A stretch of 64,000 nucleotides of DNA from Chitinophagaceae bacterium (lineage in GTDB: Bacteria > Bacteroidota > Bacteroidia > Chitinophagales > Chitinophagaceae), in NCBI GenBank assembly GCA_016706055.1, contig JADJKL010000003.1, positions 124,001-188,000 on the forward strand, given 5' to 3'. Below the pieces are notes generated by a model that saw nothing but the letters and a program-made list of their open reading frames with translations, had not been told where the DNA came from and searched no databases. Numbering within the stretch: position 1 is the first letter of the stretch; each line of letters starts with the position of its first letter. The position numbers and the translations under genes are program-made. Shown piece after piece: positions 8,397 through 18,346 of the stretch.

Positions 8397-9662
8397 ATGA
8401 AACAAATTTTCTTCATTTTTCTGTTTATCACTTCTTCGCAAGTTTATAGCCAGGAGCTGCAAAGGCTTTCGCTGGAGCAATCATATGAATTAGCTCAGAA
8501 AAATTATCCGGCCATAAAACAAAAAGAGCTGATAAAGCAAACGGAAGCTATAAGTATTGAAAATCTTCAGAAAGGGTTTTTGCCACAGTTTTCATTGAGT
8601 GGCCAGGCCACTTACCAATCAGATGTAACTAAAATCCCCGTTTCTATTCCCGGTTTTACAATTGAGTCGCCTTCAAAAGATCAGTATAAATTATTAGCTG
8701 ATGTAAACCAGCTTATATATGATGGTGGCATAACAAAGGAGCAAAAGGAATTGCAGAAGCTTTCTGCATCTGTTGAGGATCAAAAAGTGGAAGTGGAGTT
8801 ATATAAATTGAAAGAAAGGATCAACCAGCTATTTCTGAGTATTCTTTATCTCGATGAGCAATCAAAGCAAGTTGAACTGGTAAAAACAGATATAGGAACC
8901 GGAATAAAAAGAGTAGAAGCACAGGTTGCAAACGGAGTAGCGTTCAGGTCAAATCTGAATATGTTAAAAGCTGAATTGTTGAAAGCAGATCAAAGGATGA
9001 TAGAAATTAAATCTTCCCGCAAAGGCTTGCTTGATGCGTTGGCGCTTTTTATCGGTCAGGATATAAATGAAAGAGTTTTGTTAGAAAAGCCATTTGCAAA
9101 TTCAATTGCTACGAGTGAAGAAATAAACCGGCCTGAATTAAAATTATATGCTGACCAGGATAAATTAATTGGACAACAAGATAAACTGATCACTGCTAAA
9201 AATCTTCCCAAAGCCAGTTTGTTTGCACAAGGTGGATACGGAAGACCAGCTTTGAATTTGTTGAAAAATGAATTTGATTTTTATTATATCGGTGGTGTAC
9301 GGTTCAACTGGTCACTTGGCGGATTATATACAAAGAAAAAAGAGAAAGAGCAGGTAGCCATCAACAGAAAGGTTGTAGAAATACAAAAAGAAACTTTTCT
9401 GCTTAATACCAATTCACAGCTTAAACAGCAACAAGCAGAAGTTGAAAAATTTAAACAACTTGTTTCTTCAGATGACGAAATAATTAATCTCAGGAAAAGT
9501 GTTACAGATGCTGCAAAAGCTCAACTGGAAAATGGTGTTATTACAGCCAATGATTTTTTAAAGGAAATAAATGCGGAAGATCAGGCTAGGCAATTACTGA
9601 TTTCACACCAGATACAATTATTGCAAGCACAAATAAATTATCAAACCATCTCAGGGAAATAA
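8397..9662 (+). CDS. TolC-family outer-membrane efflux channel
   Basis: 421 residues with a signal peptide (cleavage after VYSQ near residue 19). The body is the long alpha-helical OEP fold: YELAQKNYPAIKQKELIKQT near the start, two long coiled-coil halves, a beta strand region LLADVNQLIYDGG, and the second half repeat YIGGVRFNWSLGG followed by KKKEKEQVA. TolC-like proteins trimerise into a channel through the outer membrane and periplasm. Position at the head of the operon with a HlyD adaptor and ABC parts shows it is the outer-membrane element of the exporter. Confidence 0.9.
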   Translation: MKQIFFIFLFITSSQVYSQELQRLSLEQSYELAQKNYPAIKQKELIKQTEAISIENLQKGFLPQFSLSGQATYQSDVTKIPVSIPGFTIESPSKDQYKLLADVNQLIYDGGITKEQKELQKLSASVEDQKVEVELYKLKERINQLFLSILYLDEQSKQVELVKTDIGTGIKRVEAQVANGVAFRSNLNMLKAELLKADQRMIEIKSSRKGLLDALALFIGQDINERVLLEKPFANSIATSEEINRPELKLYADQDKLIGQQDKLITAKNLPKASLFAQGGYGRPALNLLKNEFDFYYIGGVRFNWSLGGLYTKKKEKEQVAINRKVVEIQKETFLLNTNSQLKQQQAEVEKFKQLVSSDDEIINLRKSVTDAAKAQLENGVITANDFLKEINAEDQARQLLISHQIQLLQAQINYQTISGK

Positions 9663-9692
9663 ATTTATTCTAACAACAAGAAAAAATAGTAT

Positions 9693-10634
9693 ATGAAAAA
9701 AGTTGTTCTTCTTTTAACAAGTGTTAGCATATTCATGCTGCATTCATGCAGCAGCAAAAATGGAGAGTTTGATGCTACAGGTACTTTTGAAACGGATGAA
9801 GTGATTGTTTCGTCAGAACTAGGTGGCAAGATTTTATCTTTTTCAATAGAAGAAGGAAATGAAATTGGGAAAGACAGTATTGTAGGTTTGATAGACGCTA
9901 CAAATGTTACGCTACAAAAAGAACAAGCAGAAGCAACTATCCAGTCGTTAGGTGATAAAACAGCTGATGTTGGGCCACAGGTCAAGTTGTTGAGAGATCA
10001 GTTGGCTGTGCAACAATCACAAATGGATAACATGTTGCATGAAAAACAAAGAGTAGAAAGTTTAATTAAAGCAGATGCGGCTACAGGTAAACAGCTGGAC
10101 GATATAAAAGCACAGATTGATGTGGTAAAGAAACAAATGGGAGTTACCCAACAGCAGATCAATGTGCAACAATCTAATATTGCAACACAAAATCGTAGTA
10201 TTCTTAGCGAAGGCAAACCACTTTCAAAAAGAGTAGCACAATTAGATGACCAGTTGAAGAAAGCGTCTATTGTTAACCCTGTCAATGGAACTGTTATTAC
10301 TAAGTATGCACAAGCTGGAGAAATTACATCGCCGGGAAAAGCTTTATATAAAATTGCTGATTTGTCTTTTCTTACACTTCGGGCTTATATCAATGGAGTG
10401 CAATTGTCGCAGGTAAAACTGGGTCAACAAGTAAAAGTTTTAATAGACGATGGGAAAGACAGTTACAAAGAATTGTCAGGTACTATAACATGGATCAGTG
10501 ATAAGGCCGAGTTTACTCCGAAGACCATTCAGACAAAAGAAGAGAGAGCTAACCTTGTGTATGCCATGAAAATAAAAGTAAAAAATGATGGCTATCTAAA
10601 AATCGGAATGTATGGTGAAGTAAAATTTCAATAA
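9693..10634 (+). CDS. HlyD/YbhG-like periplasmic adaptor lipoprotein
   Basis: 313 residues. The N-terminus has a lipobox-like LHSCSS (Cys19), so the adaptor is probably lipid-anchored. Residues about 28-70 are the first half of a biotinyl-lipoyl domain (VIVSSELGGKILSFSIEEGN), about 75-175 a coiled-coil hairpin rich in Gln, and about 190-230 the second lipoyl half (ASIVNPVNGTVITKYAQAGE). The remainder is a beta-barrel domain (VKLGQQVKVLIDDG). The length fits YbhG-type adaptors that link an inner-membrane ABC-2 transporter to TolC. The gene follows the tolC-like gene after 30 bases. Confidence 0.9.
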   Translation: MKKVVLLLTSVSIFMLHSCSSKNGEFDATGTFETDEVIVSSELGGKILSFSIEEGNEIGKDSIVGLIDATNVTLQKEQAEATIQSLGDKTADVGPQVKLLRDQLAVQQSQMDNMLHEKQRVESLIKADAATGKQLDDIKAQIDVVKKQMGVTQQQINVQQSNIATQNRSILSEGKPLSKRVAQLDDQLKKASIVNPVNGTVITKYAQAGEITSPGKALYKIADLSFLTLRAYINGVQLSQVKLGQQVKVLIDDGKDSYKELSGTITWISDKAEFTPKTIQTKEERANLVYAMKIKVKNDGYLKIGMYGEVKFQ

Positions 10635-10636
10635 GA

Positions 10637-11557
10637 ATGTCGGCGATATCAGTAAAAAATATAATTAAGACTTACGGTAAAAAAAAGCAAAAAGTCACTG
10701 CTTTAAATGATATCTCATTTGATGTAAACGAAGGAGAAATTTTTGGAATTATCGGTCCAGATGGTGCTGGCAAGACTTCACTTTTTCGAATACTGACAAC
10801 TTTACTGTTGGCAGATAGCGGTTCTGCAACTGTTGATGGATTAGATGTGATAAAGGATCTGAAAGAGATACGAAAGAAAGTGGGGTATATGCCCGGACGA
10901 TTTTCATTATACCAGGATTTAACGGTAGAAGAGAATTTACAATTCTTTGCAACCATTTTCAATACAAGTATTAATGAGAACTATGAATTGATCAAGGATA
11001 TTTACGTACAGATTGAACCATTTAAAAATAGAAGAGCCGGAAAATTATCTGGTGGTATGAAACAGAAACTGGCACTGAGTTGTGCATTGATTCATCGCCC
11101 ATCAGTTTTGTTTTTGGATGAGCCAACAACCGGTGTAGATGCTGTTTCCAGAAAGGAGTTTTGGGAAATGCTGAAAGGATTAAAAGCTCAGGGTATTACA
11201 ATTTTGGTTTCCACACCTTATATGGATGAAGCTAGGCTTTGCGATAAAGTATTGCTTTTGCAAAAAGGAAAAGTGTTGTCGATAAATACACCTGATGGTG
11301 TAATTAAAGATTTTGAAAATCCTTTAATGGCCGTAAAAGCAAAAGGCATGCTTCCGCTTTTAGAAAAAATAAAGGCAATGGATATTGTTAAAGATGCTTA
11401 TCCTTTTGGCGAATACCATCATGTAGTGATGAAGAAGGAAGAAAATGTCGAACAGTTAAAATCAAATCTCACTAAAGCTGATTTAAAAGAGTTTGAAATA
11501 AAAAGGGTGGAAGCAGACATTGAAGATTGTTTCATTCAGTTAATGAAAGAAGAATGA
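10637..11557 (+). CDS. ABC transporter ATPase, equivalent to the N-terminal half of YbhF
   Basis: 306 residues, starting two bases after the adaptor gene stops. Walker A is GPDGAGKTS (40-48), with Asp instead of the usual Asn; I recall the same D in the first half of E. coli YbhF. Other motifs are the Q-loop-region GYMPGRFSLYQDLTVEEN, signature LSGGMKQKLAL, Walker B VLFLDEPTTGVD, and a D-loop. The switch His is replaced (VSTPYMDEA instead of TTH.MDEA), which suggests weak or no ATP hydrolysis at this site. The C-terminal 80 residues are an extension of unknown role. Confidence 0.92.
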   Translation: MSAISVKNIIKTYGKKKQKVTALNDISFDVNEGEIFGIIGPDGAGKTSLFRILTTLLLADSGSATVDGLDVIKDLKEIRKKVGYMPGRFSLYQDLTVEENLQFFATIFNTSINENYELIKDIYVQIEPFKNRRAGKLSGGMKQKLALSCALIHRPSVLFLDEPTTGVDAVSRKEFWEMLKGLKAQGITILVSTPYMDEARLCDKVLLLQKGKVLSINTPDGVIKDFENPLMAVKAKGMLPLLEKIKAMDIVKDAYPFGEYHHVVMKKEENVEQLKSNLTKADLKEFEIKRVEADIEDCFIQLMKEE

Positions 11558-12300
11558 GAGAAGTAAAAGCGATAACAACAAATAAACTAACAAAGCAGTT
11601 CGGCGATTTTACTGCGGTGGATGCGATTTCTTTTGAAGTAAACAAAGGGGAAATATTTGGTTTCCTTGGAGCCAATGGTGCCGGTAAAACAACAGCTATG
11701 CGGATGTTGTGCGGATTGTCTTTGCCGACATCCGGCGAAGCCACTGTTGCAGGCTTGGATGTGTATAAAGAAAATGAAAAGATTAAAAGAAGTATTGGAT
11801 ATATGAGTCAGAAATTCTCGTTGTATGATGATCTGACGGTGAAAGAGAATATGCAATTCTATGGAGGTATTTATGGAAAAAGCAATGCATTTATTAAAGA
11901 GAAAACAGCTTTTATATTAGATCATCTGCATTTACAAAAAGAAGCCAATGCGTTAGTTAAATCTTTACCATTGGGATGGAAACAGAAATTGGCTTTTTCC
12001 GTCGCCGTTTTTCATGAACCTGAAATAGTATTTCTTGATGAACCGACTGGCGGAGTTGATCCGGTAACAAGAAGGGAGTTCTGGAATATGATTTATACTG
12101 CTGCGGCAAATGGCACTACAGTGTTTGTTACAACACATTATATGGATGAAGCAGAGTATTGTGACCGTGTGAGTATTATGGTAGATGGACGTATAGATGC
12201 ATTGGATACTCCGAAAGGATTAAAAGAAAAATATAATGCTAGCTCAATGGATGAAGTTTTTTTACAACTAGCAAGAAAAGCAACCAGAGCCGCCGATTAA
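11554..12300 (+). CDS. ABC transporter ATPase, equivalent to the C-terminal half of YbhF
   Basis: 248 residues from the ATG at 11554, which overlaps the previous stop as ATGA, so translation is probably coupled. Walker A is GANGAGKTT, Walker B IVFLDEPTGGVD and the switch His is present in VTTHYMDEAEYCD. The signature motif is altered to LPLGWKQKLAF, like the LPLG.KQ.LA form I recall in YbhF. With the preceding protein, one site lacks the switch His and the other lacks a canonical LSGGQ, which fits an asymmetric heterodimer. Confidence 0.93.
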   Translation: MREVKAITTNKLTKQFGDFTAVDAISFEVNKGEIFGFLGANGAGKTTAMRMLCGLSLPTSGEATVAGLDVYKENEKIKRSIGYMSQKFSLYDDLTVKENMQFYGGIYGKSNAFIKEKTAFILDHLHLQKEANALVKSLPLGWKQKLAFSVAVFHEPEIVFLDEPTGGVDPVTRREFWNMIYTAAANGTTVFVTTHYMDEAEYCDRVSIMVDGRIDALDTPKGLKEKYNASSMDEVFLQLARKATRAAD

Positions 12301-12315
12301 ATTTTGAAATGAGTT

Positions 12316-13422
12316 ATGAAGCAATTCCTGTCATTTGTTAAAAAAGAGTTTTATCACATTTTCCGTGACAAGAGGACCATGTTCATATTGCTGGGCATGC
12401 CGATTGCACAGATCATCATTTTCGGATTTGCATTAACCAATGAAGTGAAGAATGCAAAAATTGCAATCCTTGATCATTCCAAAGATGCTGTAACTGCATC
12501 ATTAATTACTGAAATTGAATCAAGCAGATATTTTGAAATAGAAGAGTCCTTGTCATCTGATAAGGAAATAGAAGCCGTTTTTCATAAAGGTATTGTGAAA
12601 CTGGTGATGGTAATTCCTGCACATTTTGGAGAAGACCTGCAACATTTTAATAAAGCACAGATACAGCTAATAGCTGATGCTACAGATCCGAATGTAGCCA
12701 ATCAGTTAACAAACTATGCTTCGGCAATAGTAATGGATTATCAGAAGCGAATTACCTATGAAAGAAAGCTTCCATATACAATCAATACGGAAATGCGGAT
12801 GCTCTATAACCCGCAGATGAAAGGTGCTTATAATTTTGTGCCGGGTGTAATGGCAATGGTTTTGTTATTGGTTTGTACAATGATGACGGCAATAACTATT
12901 GTTCGGGAAAAAGAAACCGGTACGATGGAAATATTATTGGTATCTCCTGTAAAACCGATTATGGTCGTCATTGCAAAAGCAATTCCATATCTTTTATTAT
13001 CTACTATAAATATTTTTAGCATTTTAATATTGAGTGTATTTGTGTTGGAAGTTCCAATTAATGGAAGTATTACTTTGTTATTAGGTGTTAGTATTCTATT
13101 TATTCTCGTTTCACTAGCATTAGGACTTTTAATTTCTGCAGCAACGGAAACACAACAAACAGCCATGTTTATTTCATTGATAGCATTATTTCTTCCTACA
13201 GTGATGCTAAGTGGATTTATGTTTCCGGTAGAAAATATGCCAACACCACTAAGAGTTGTCTCAAATATTATTCCCGCCAAATGGTATTATAATATTGTAA
13301 AATCTGTAATGATAAAAGGTCTTGGGGTGTCGGCTATCTGGAAGGAATTATTAGTATTAACTGGTATGCTACTTTTCTTTCTGATATTGGCTATTAAAAA
13401 ATTTAAAATCCGTTTGGCATGA
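12316..13422 (+). CDS. ABC-2 type permease (YbhS/YbhR-like), first subunit
   Basis: 368 residues. One N-terminal helix (FILLGMPIAQIIIFGFALTN, about 26-45) is followed by a large periplasmic domain (about 46-170) and five membrane helices from about 175 on, ending near the C-terminus. The motif TAITIVREKETGTMEILLVS between helices is the ABC-2 hallmark. It pairs with the next permease. The ATPase gene is 15 bases upstream. The large extracytoplasmic domain would contact the HlyD-like adaptor (inference from YbhGFSR). Confidence 0.92.
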   Translation: MKQFLSFVKKEFYHIFRDKRTMFILLGMPIAQIIIFGFALTNEVKNAKIAILDHSKDAVTASLITEIESSRYFEIEESLSSDKEIEAVFHKGIVKLVMVIPAHFGEDLQHFNKAQIQLIADATDPNVANQLTNYASAIVMDYQKRITYERKLPYTINTEMRMLYNPQMKGAYNFVPGVMAMVLLLVCTMMTAITIVREKETGTMEILLVSPVKPIMVVIAKAIPYLLLSTINIFSILILSVFVLEVPINGSITLLLGVSILFILVSLALGLLISAATETQQTAMFISLIALFLPTVMLSGFMFPVENMPTPLRVVSNIIPAKWYYNIVKSVMIKGLGVSAIWKELLVLTGMLLFFLILAIKKFKIRLA

Positions 13423-14537
13423 GAACACTACGGTTTTTATTGCAGAAAGAGTTCAGGCAGATTTTCAGAGATCCGTCTATTATCCGATTGATATTCATTA
13501 TGCCGATCATTCAGCTAATGATTTTGCCATGGGCGGCTGATTACGAAATCAAGAATATTAAATTAAGTGTGGTTGATAAAGATCATTCCGATTATTCCCG
13601 CCAGCTTATTTCTAAAATTACTTCAACGGGATATTTTCAGTTAGCGGTTTATACAAATTCTTATCCTGAAGCATTGCAGCAGGTGGAAAAAGGTAACGCT
13701 GATCTTGTAATGGAGATTCCAGCTTCTTTTGAAAAAGAATTAGTAAAAGAAGACCAGGCAACATTATTTCTGGCAATGAATGCAATTGATGGAGTGAAAG
13801 CCAATTTAGGAAGTGCTTATCTGCGAAGTATCATACAGGATTTCAATAGGGAAGTTCGTTTAGAATGGATTCAATTTCCAAGATTCAGTCCTGAAACACA
13901 AATAGAAATTACTTCTTCCAACTGGTTCAATCCATTGATGAATTATAAATATTTCATGGTGCCGGGAATATTGGTTATTCTGTTAACGATGATAGGGGTT
14001 AATCTCACTGCAATTAATATTGTACGGGAAAAAGAGATTGGCACCATTGAACAGATAAATGTTACACCGGTTAAAAAGTTTCATTTCATTTTGGGAAAAT
14101 TAATTCCCTTTTGGCTTATCGGATTATTGGTACTTACAATTGGTTTAACAATCGCTTGGCTGGCTTATGGCATTATACCTGTTGGGAGTTTTGTAACTAT
14201 TTACATATTTGCAGCTATATTTCTTTTAGCAGTTTTGGGATTGGGATTGCTGGTGTCTACTTATGCAGAAAATCAGCAGCAGGCAATGCTTGTTTCTTTT
14301 TTTATTATGATGATTTTTATTTTACTCGGCGGACTCTATACATCAATTGATGGGATGCCTGAATGGGCAAAATGGATTACCCGTTTTAATCCCGTTGCTT
14401 ATTTTATTGAAGTGATGCGGATGGTGGTGCTAAAAGGTAGTGGACTCGCAGATATAAAAAAACATTTGCTTATTATGTTTGGATTCGCAGTAGTGTTGAA
14501 TAGTTGGGCCATTTTAAATTACAGAAAAAGGAGTTAA
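13419..14537 (+). CDS. ABC-2 type permease (YbhS/YbhR-like), second subunit
   Basis: 372 residues with a four-base ATGA overlap to the first permease. Same topology: N-terminal helix (LIFIMPIIQLMILPWAADYE), periplasmic domain to about 175, then five helices. The hallmark reads TAINIVREKEIGTIEQINVT. The two permeases are clear paralogues, as in YbhR and YbhS. It ends the operon. Substrate cannot be read; related systems export drugs, sodium or lipophilic compounds. Confidence 0.92.
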   Translation: MRTLRFLLQKEFRQIFRDPSIIRLIFIMPIIQLMILPWAADYEIKNIKLSVVDKDHSDYSRQLISKITSTGYFQLAVYTNSYPEALQQVEKGNADLVMEIPASFEKELVKEDQATLFLAMNAIDGVKANLGSAYLRSIIQDFNREVRLEWIQFPRFSPETQIEITSSNWFNPLMNYKYFMVPGILVILLTMIGVNLTAINIVREKEIGTIEQINVTPVKKFHFILGKLIPFWLIGLLVLTIGLTIAWLAYGIIPVGSFVTIYIFAAIFLLAVLGLGLLVSTYAENQQQAMLVSFFIMMIFILLGGLYTSIDGMPEWAKWITRFNPVAYFIEVMRMVVLKGSGLADIKKHLLIMFGFAVVLNSWAILNYRKRS

Positions 14538-14540
14538 CAC

Positions 14541-14572
14541 AAAAAACCGGTAAGAAAATTATTCGTACCGGC
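14541..14572 (-). terminator. Terminator of glnN on the minus strand
   Basis: GCCGGTA and TACCGG flank a 13-base loop, and on the minus strand the stem is followed by a T run (the A run at 14541-14546). It lies between the convergent permease and glnN genes and would serve glnN best. Confidence 0.65.
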
Positions 14573-14594
14573 TTCCTATTAAGTAAACTTCAAA

Positions 14595-16783
14595 TTATCT
14601 TAAAAATAATAGCTCTCTGTACTTAGGTAAATACCATTCACGGTCATCAACTAGTAATTCCAGTTTGTCAACATGATATCTTACCTGATCAAAAAAAGCA
14701 TCCTTCACCTGACTTTGGTAGGCAATTGCTTTTGTTCTAGTATCGTCCATGTTATTACAAACCTTTCTCGCCTGAATCATTTTTCAACAAGGTCGCTGGC
14801 TTTGTTGATATGCTCAGAAATTTTAGCAAGAATTTGTTTTTGATTAGCAAAATCTGCTTCAGGTAATCCAGCTTCTTTTAAGCCACGAATATTATTTGCC
14901 AGCAATGTTTGGTAACGTATTGCTGCAGGTAGAATATGACTGGTTGCTAATTCACCCATGATGCGGCTTTCTATCTGCACTTTCTTAATATATTTCTCAA
15001 GTTCGATTTCATGTCTTGCTTCAAGTTCACTATGGGAATAAATTTTGTTAGACTCAAATAAATTTTTTGCTTTATCTGTCACCATGGCATCTAAAGCAAG
15101 TGGAGTTGTTTTCACATTTGCCAAACCTCTTTTCTCTGCTTCTTTTTCCCATGCTTGGCTATATCCATCGCCTTCGAATAGTACTGTTTCACTATCAACA
15201 ATATATTGACGGATGACTTGCATGATGGCAATTTCTTTTTTATCTCCTTTTTCTATTAAGCCATCTACTTCTTTTTTAAATTTATTTAACGTATCTGCCA
15301 TAATTGTATTCAGTACTGTCATCGGGTTTGCACAATTTGCAGAAGATCCCACTGCACGGAATTCAAATTTATTTCCTGTGAAAGCAAACGGAGATGTACG
15401 ATTGCGATCTGTATTATCCATCAGCAATTCAGGTATGCTACGATGAATATCAATCTTCAGCATACTCTCGTCTGTCTCGTCCATTTTATCTGAAACTCTT
15501 TCTTTTACATCTTGCAATACTTTAGTAAGATGTTGACCGATAAAAACTGAAATAATTGCCGGAGGTGCTTCATTGGCACCAAGGCGATGATCGTTTGGCG
15601 CAGAAGCGATAGAAGCTCTTAAAATATCTGCATAATCATGTACTGCTTTTATTGTGTTCACAAAAAAAGTAAGGAACATCAGATTGGTCTTTGGCGTTTT
15701 ACCCGGAGCCAGAAGATTTACACCTGTATCGGTTGCCAAACTCCAGTTGTTATGTTTGCCACTTCCATTAATACCAGCGAAAGGTTTTTCATGTAATAGC
15801 ACTCTCAGGTTGTGGCGACGGGCAACTCTATCCATCACATCCATTAATAATGAATTGTGATCTACTGCCAAACTTACTTCTTCAAATATAGGGGCACACT
15901 CAAACTGACAAGGTGCAACTTCATTATGTCTTGTACGTAAAGGAATACCTAACTTATATGATTCGGTTTCAAAGTCCCTCATGTATGCATAAGTTCTTTC
16001 AGGAATTGAACCGAAATAATGATCTTCTAATTGCTGATTTTTTGCAGATGAATGTCCGTACACCGTTCTGCCAGTCATTACCAAGTCAGGCCTTGCATTA
16101 AACATCGCTTCGTCAACAACGAAATATTCCTGCTCCCAACCCAAGGTAACTGTTACCTTGTTTACATTTTTATCAAAATAATTACAAACATCTACTGCTG
16201 CTTTATTTAAAGCTTCAGTCGCTTTTAATAGTGGTGCTTTATAATCTAAAGAATGACCAGTGTAAGAAACAAAGATGGTAGGAATACATAATGTTTTTCC
16301 GTTTCCAATTTCCATAACAAATGGAGGAGATGATGGATCCCACGCAGTATAACCTCTTGCTTCAAATGTTGCTCTTAATCCACCACTTGGAAAGGAAGAC
16401 GCATCAGGTTCTTGTTGTACTAATGCATCGCCTTCAAATTGTTCAATGGCAGTGCCATCGCTTTTCAACGTGAAAAATGAGTCATGCTTTTCGGCAGTTG
16501 TTCCGGTAAGTGGTTGAAACCAGTGTGTAAAGTGAGTAACGCCTTTACTTTCTGCCCAGGCACGGATGCCACTAGCAATCTGGTTGGCCATAGCTCTGTC
16601 AATCTTCTGACTAGATTTTGTGGAAGAAAGAAGACTTTTATAAGCTTCATCACTTAAAACCTCTCTAGCAGTTTTTAATGTGAAAACATTGCTTCCAAAA
16701 AAATTAGTGATTTTGTCAGAGCTCTCAACTCTGGCTTCCACATTCGTAGCTAAATTTTTAATTGCATTAAAACGTAAAGACAT
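14595..16783 (-). CDS. glnN: Type III glutamine synthetase, broken by one missing base near the 3' end
   Basis: Makes glutamine from glutamate, ammonia and ATP. The ATG is at 16783. GSIII features are seen: GWEQEYFVVDEAMF, RHNEVAPCQFECAP, FAGINGSGKHNNWSL, NDHRLGANEAPPA and NRTSPFAFTGNKFEFR. The main frame stops at 14777 after ASDLVEK. The last 60 residues (MIQARKVCNNMDD through LPKYRELLFLR) follow in another frame. Adding one A to the five-base run at 14780-14784 joins them and gives 729 residues, as expected of GSIII. The tail is therefore part of this gene and not a separate protein. It is transcribed alone. Confidence 0.95.
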
Positions 16784-16927
16784 TGTTTTTAATTTTCAGC
16801 AAAACAATGTGATTCCAGCAGAAAAAACAATTTTTTTTAAAAAATATGGATAAATATAGAAAAATGGGGAAAATAAAATCAATAAATGGCTATTAATCCG
16901 AACAAATAGTGAATAATACAATTAATT

Positions 16928-18214
16928 CTAAACATTATTTTTATTTCTAATGTTTGAGGAAAATGCCTTTGCCAGCCTTTTCCAATCAATTAGTGCTGCC
17001 ATTGGAATTACCAGCAACGGTATCACAACACTTCTGTATCTCACAATGGCACCAAGATTATTTACACTAAACCCTATGGCAAGTAGCAGCGAGAATGAAA
17101 AGAATAGGCAGAAATAAATCAGGTTTTTTGATTCATATCCATTAGACCTGAATAAAATAAAAAGGGCGAATAGAAAAAACAAAGCTGTGAGTTCCAATGC
17201 TGCTGCCAACGAAAGGATATGACGAACATCTCCCGGGTTGGGCCTGAGTATTGATATATTGATTGCTTGAGGAGTATTTTTTAAAAAACTTATAGCTGTT
17301 GGTTCTAATTCATTAGTGGGGACTGTTGAATTGCCGCCCTTTATATTTATAAAATCCTGTTGCTTGTTTACAACAGCCTGCGGAAAATCTAATTGAGGAC
17401 TGATATACCTGATTGTAAAAAAGAGGACTATATATAATAAATATAATGAACCAAAGATTGCTAAACCATGTTTAGGTTTTCGGTTAGCAACTAACCAAGC
17501 AATAATAGCAGGAATAATGATTACAATAATGAAATTTCGGAGAACAAGTAACAACAATAAACCTGTCAGTAAACTGAGAATTCTTATTATGCCAAAACGT
17601 TTTTCTTTTAAGCCAAAATAAATGGCATAAATAACAAGGCTGATTCCAGTAAAGATTAATCCTTCCTTATGAAGGCCGCTGGTCCAATATAAAAAAGATG
17701 GAATTAATATTGTGGCCAATAAAATAGAAAGCTTTTTACCGGGAAATACATCTGTCATTACTTTATAGATGGCTAATGGTCCATATAAAGTAATAAATGA
17801 ATAAAAGATAAGGTTTACATAATAATGCCCGAAACTGAAAATATCAAAAATGGAAAGCATTTTTATAAAGATATTTCCTTTCAGATCGTTCCAATAGGAA
17901 TCGCTACCGGCTAAAAATTTATCTACACCTGTATTGTAAGGGTCATTAAATAAATTAGTGAAATATTCATGCGGATTACTAAATAACAGATGATACTCTT
18001 GTATGCTGCTAAAGTGATAAGCCCATGTGTCTTGCATTTGGGCCAATCCACCATAATAAATACCGATCCATCCGTAAAAAATGCCTACCATTACTTTCAA
18101 CAAGAAAATAATAATCAACTGGGGCTTGCTCAGCCCTGTATTGGTAAAGAATTTGATTTTGGTTATCAGCCAGGCAAAAATTACAAGCCAGGCTACAAAT
18201 AATAAGTATTCCAA
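16928..18214 (-). CDS. Multi-pass membrane protein, unknown function
   Basis: 428 residues with about eleven hydrophobic segments spread over the whole length. A loop after the second helix has YYGGLAQMQDTWAYHF, and a long extracytoplasmic stretch (about 275-320) carries FPQAVVNKQQDF. The motif LYWTSGLHKEGLIF lies between helices. The layout recalls GT-C glycosyltransferases or polysaccharide polymerases, but I see no diagnostic DxD-type motif, so no function is given. The start appears to be TTG at 18214: no in-frame ATG lies upstream before a stop, and the next ATG would remove the first helix. Confidence 0.7.
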   Translation of the reverse strand: MEYLLFVAWLVIFAWLITKIKFFTNTGLSKPQLIIIFLLKVMVGIFYGWIGIYYGGLAQMQDTWAYHFSSIQEYHLLFSNPHEYFTNLFNDPYNTGVDKFLAGSDSYWNDLKGNIFIKMLSIFDIFSFGHYYVNLIFYSFITLYGPLAIYKVMTDVFPGKKLSILLATILIPSFLYWTSGLHKEGLIFTGISLVIYAIYFGLKEKRFGIIRILSLLTGLLLLLVLRNFIIVIIIPAIIAWLVANRKPKHGLAIFGSLYLLYIVLFFTIRYISPQLDFPQAVVNKQQDFINIKGGNSTVPTNELEPTAISFLKNTPQAINISILRPNPGDVRHILSLAAALELTALFFLFALFILFRSNGYESKNLIYFCLFFSFSLLLAIGFSVNNLGAIVRYRSVVIPLLVIPMAALIDWKRLAKAFSSNIRNKNNV

Positions 18215-18346
18215 AAGGTGAAGGTTTTACCGCCACAAAATAGCCAATATTGCTGTGATTGTCAGCACAAAGTTGACAAGTTATGAGTTAGCTGAAACTG
18301 AGTTCCTTTAAATTTGCAGCCTGAAACATCATTTAATTAAAAACAG

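Noticed and set aside
14595..14780. Separate small protein after glnN
   Set aside because: Its sequence is the C-terminal end of type III glutamine synthetase, displaced by one missing base.
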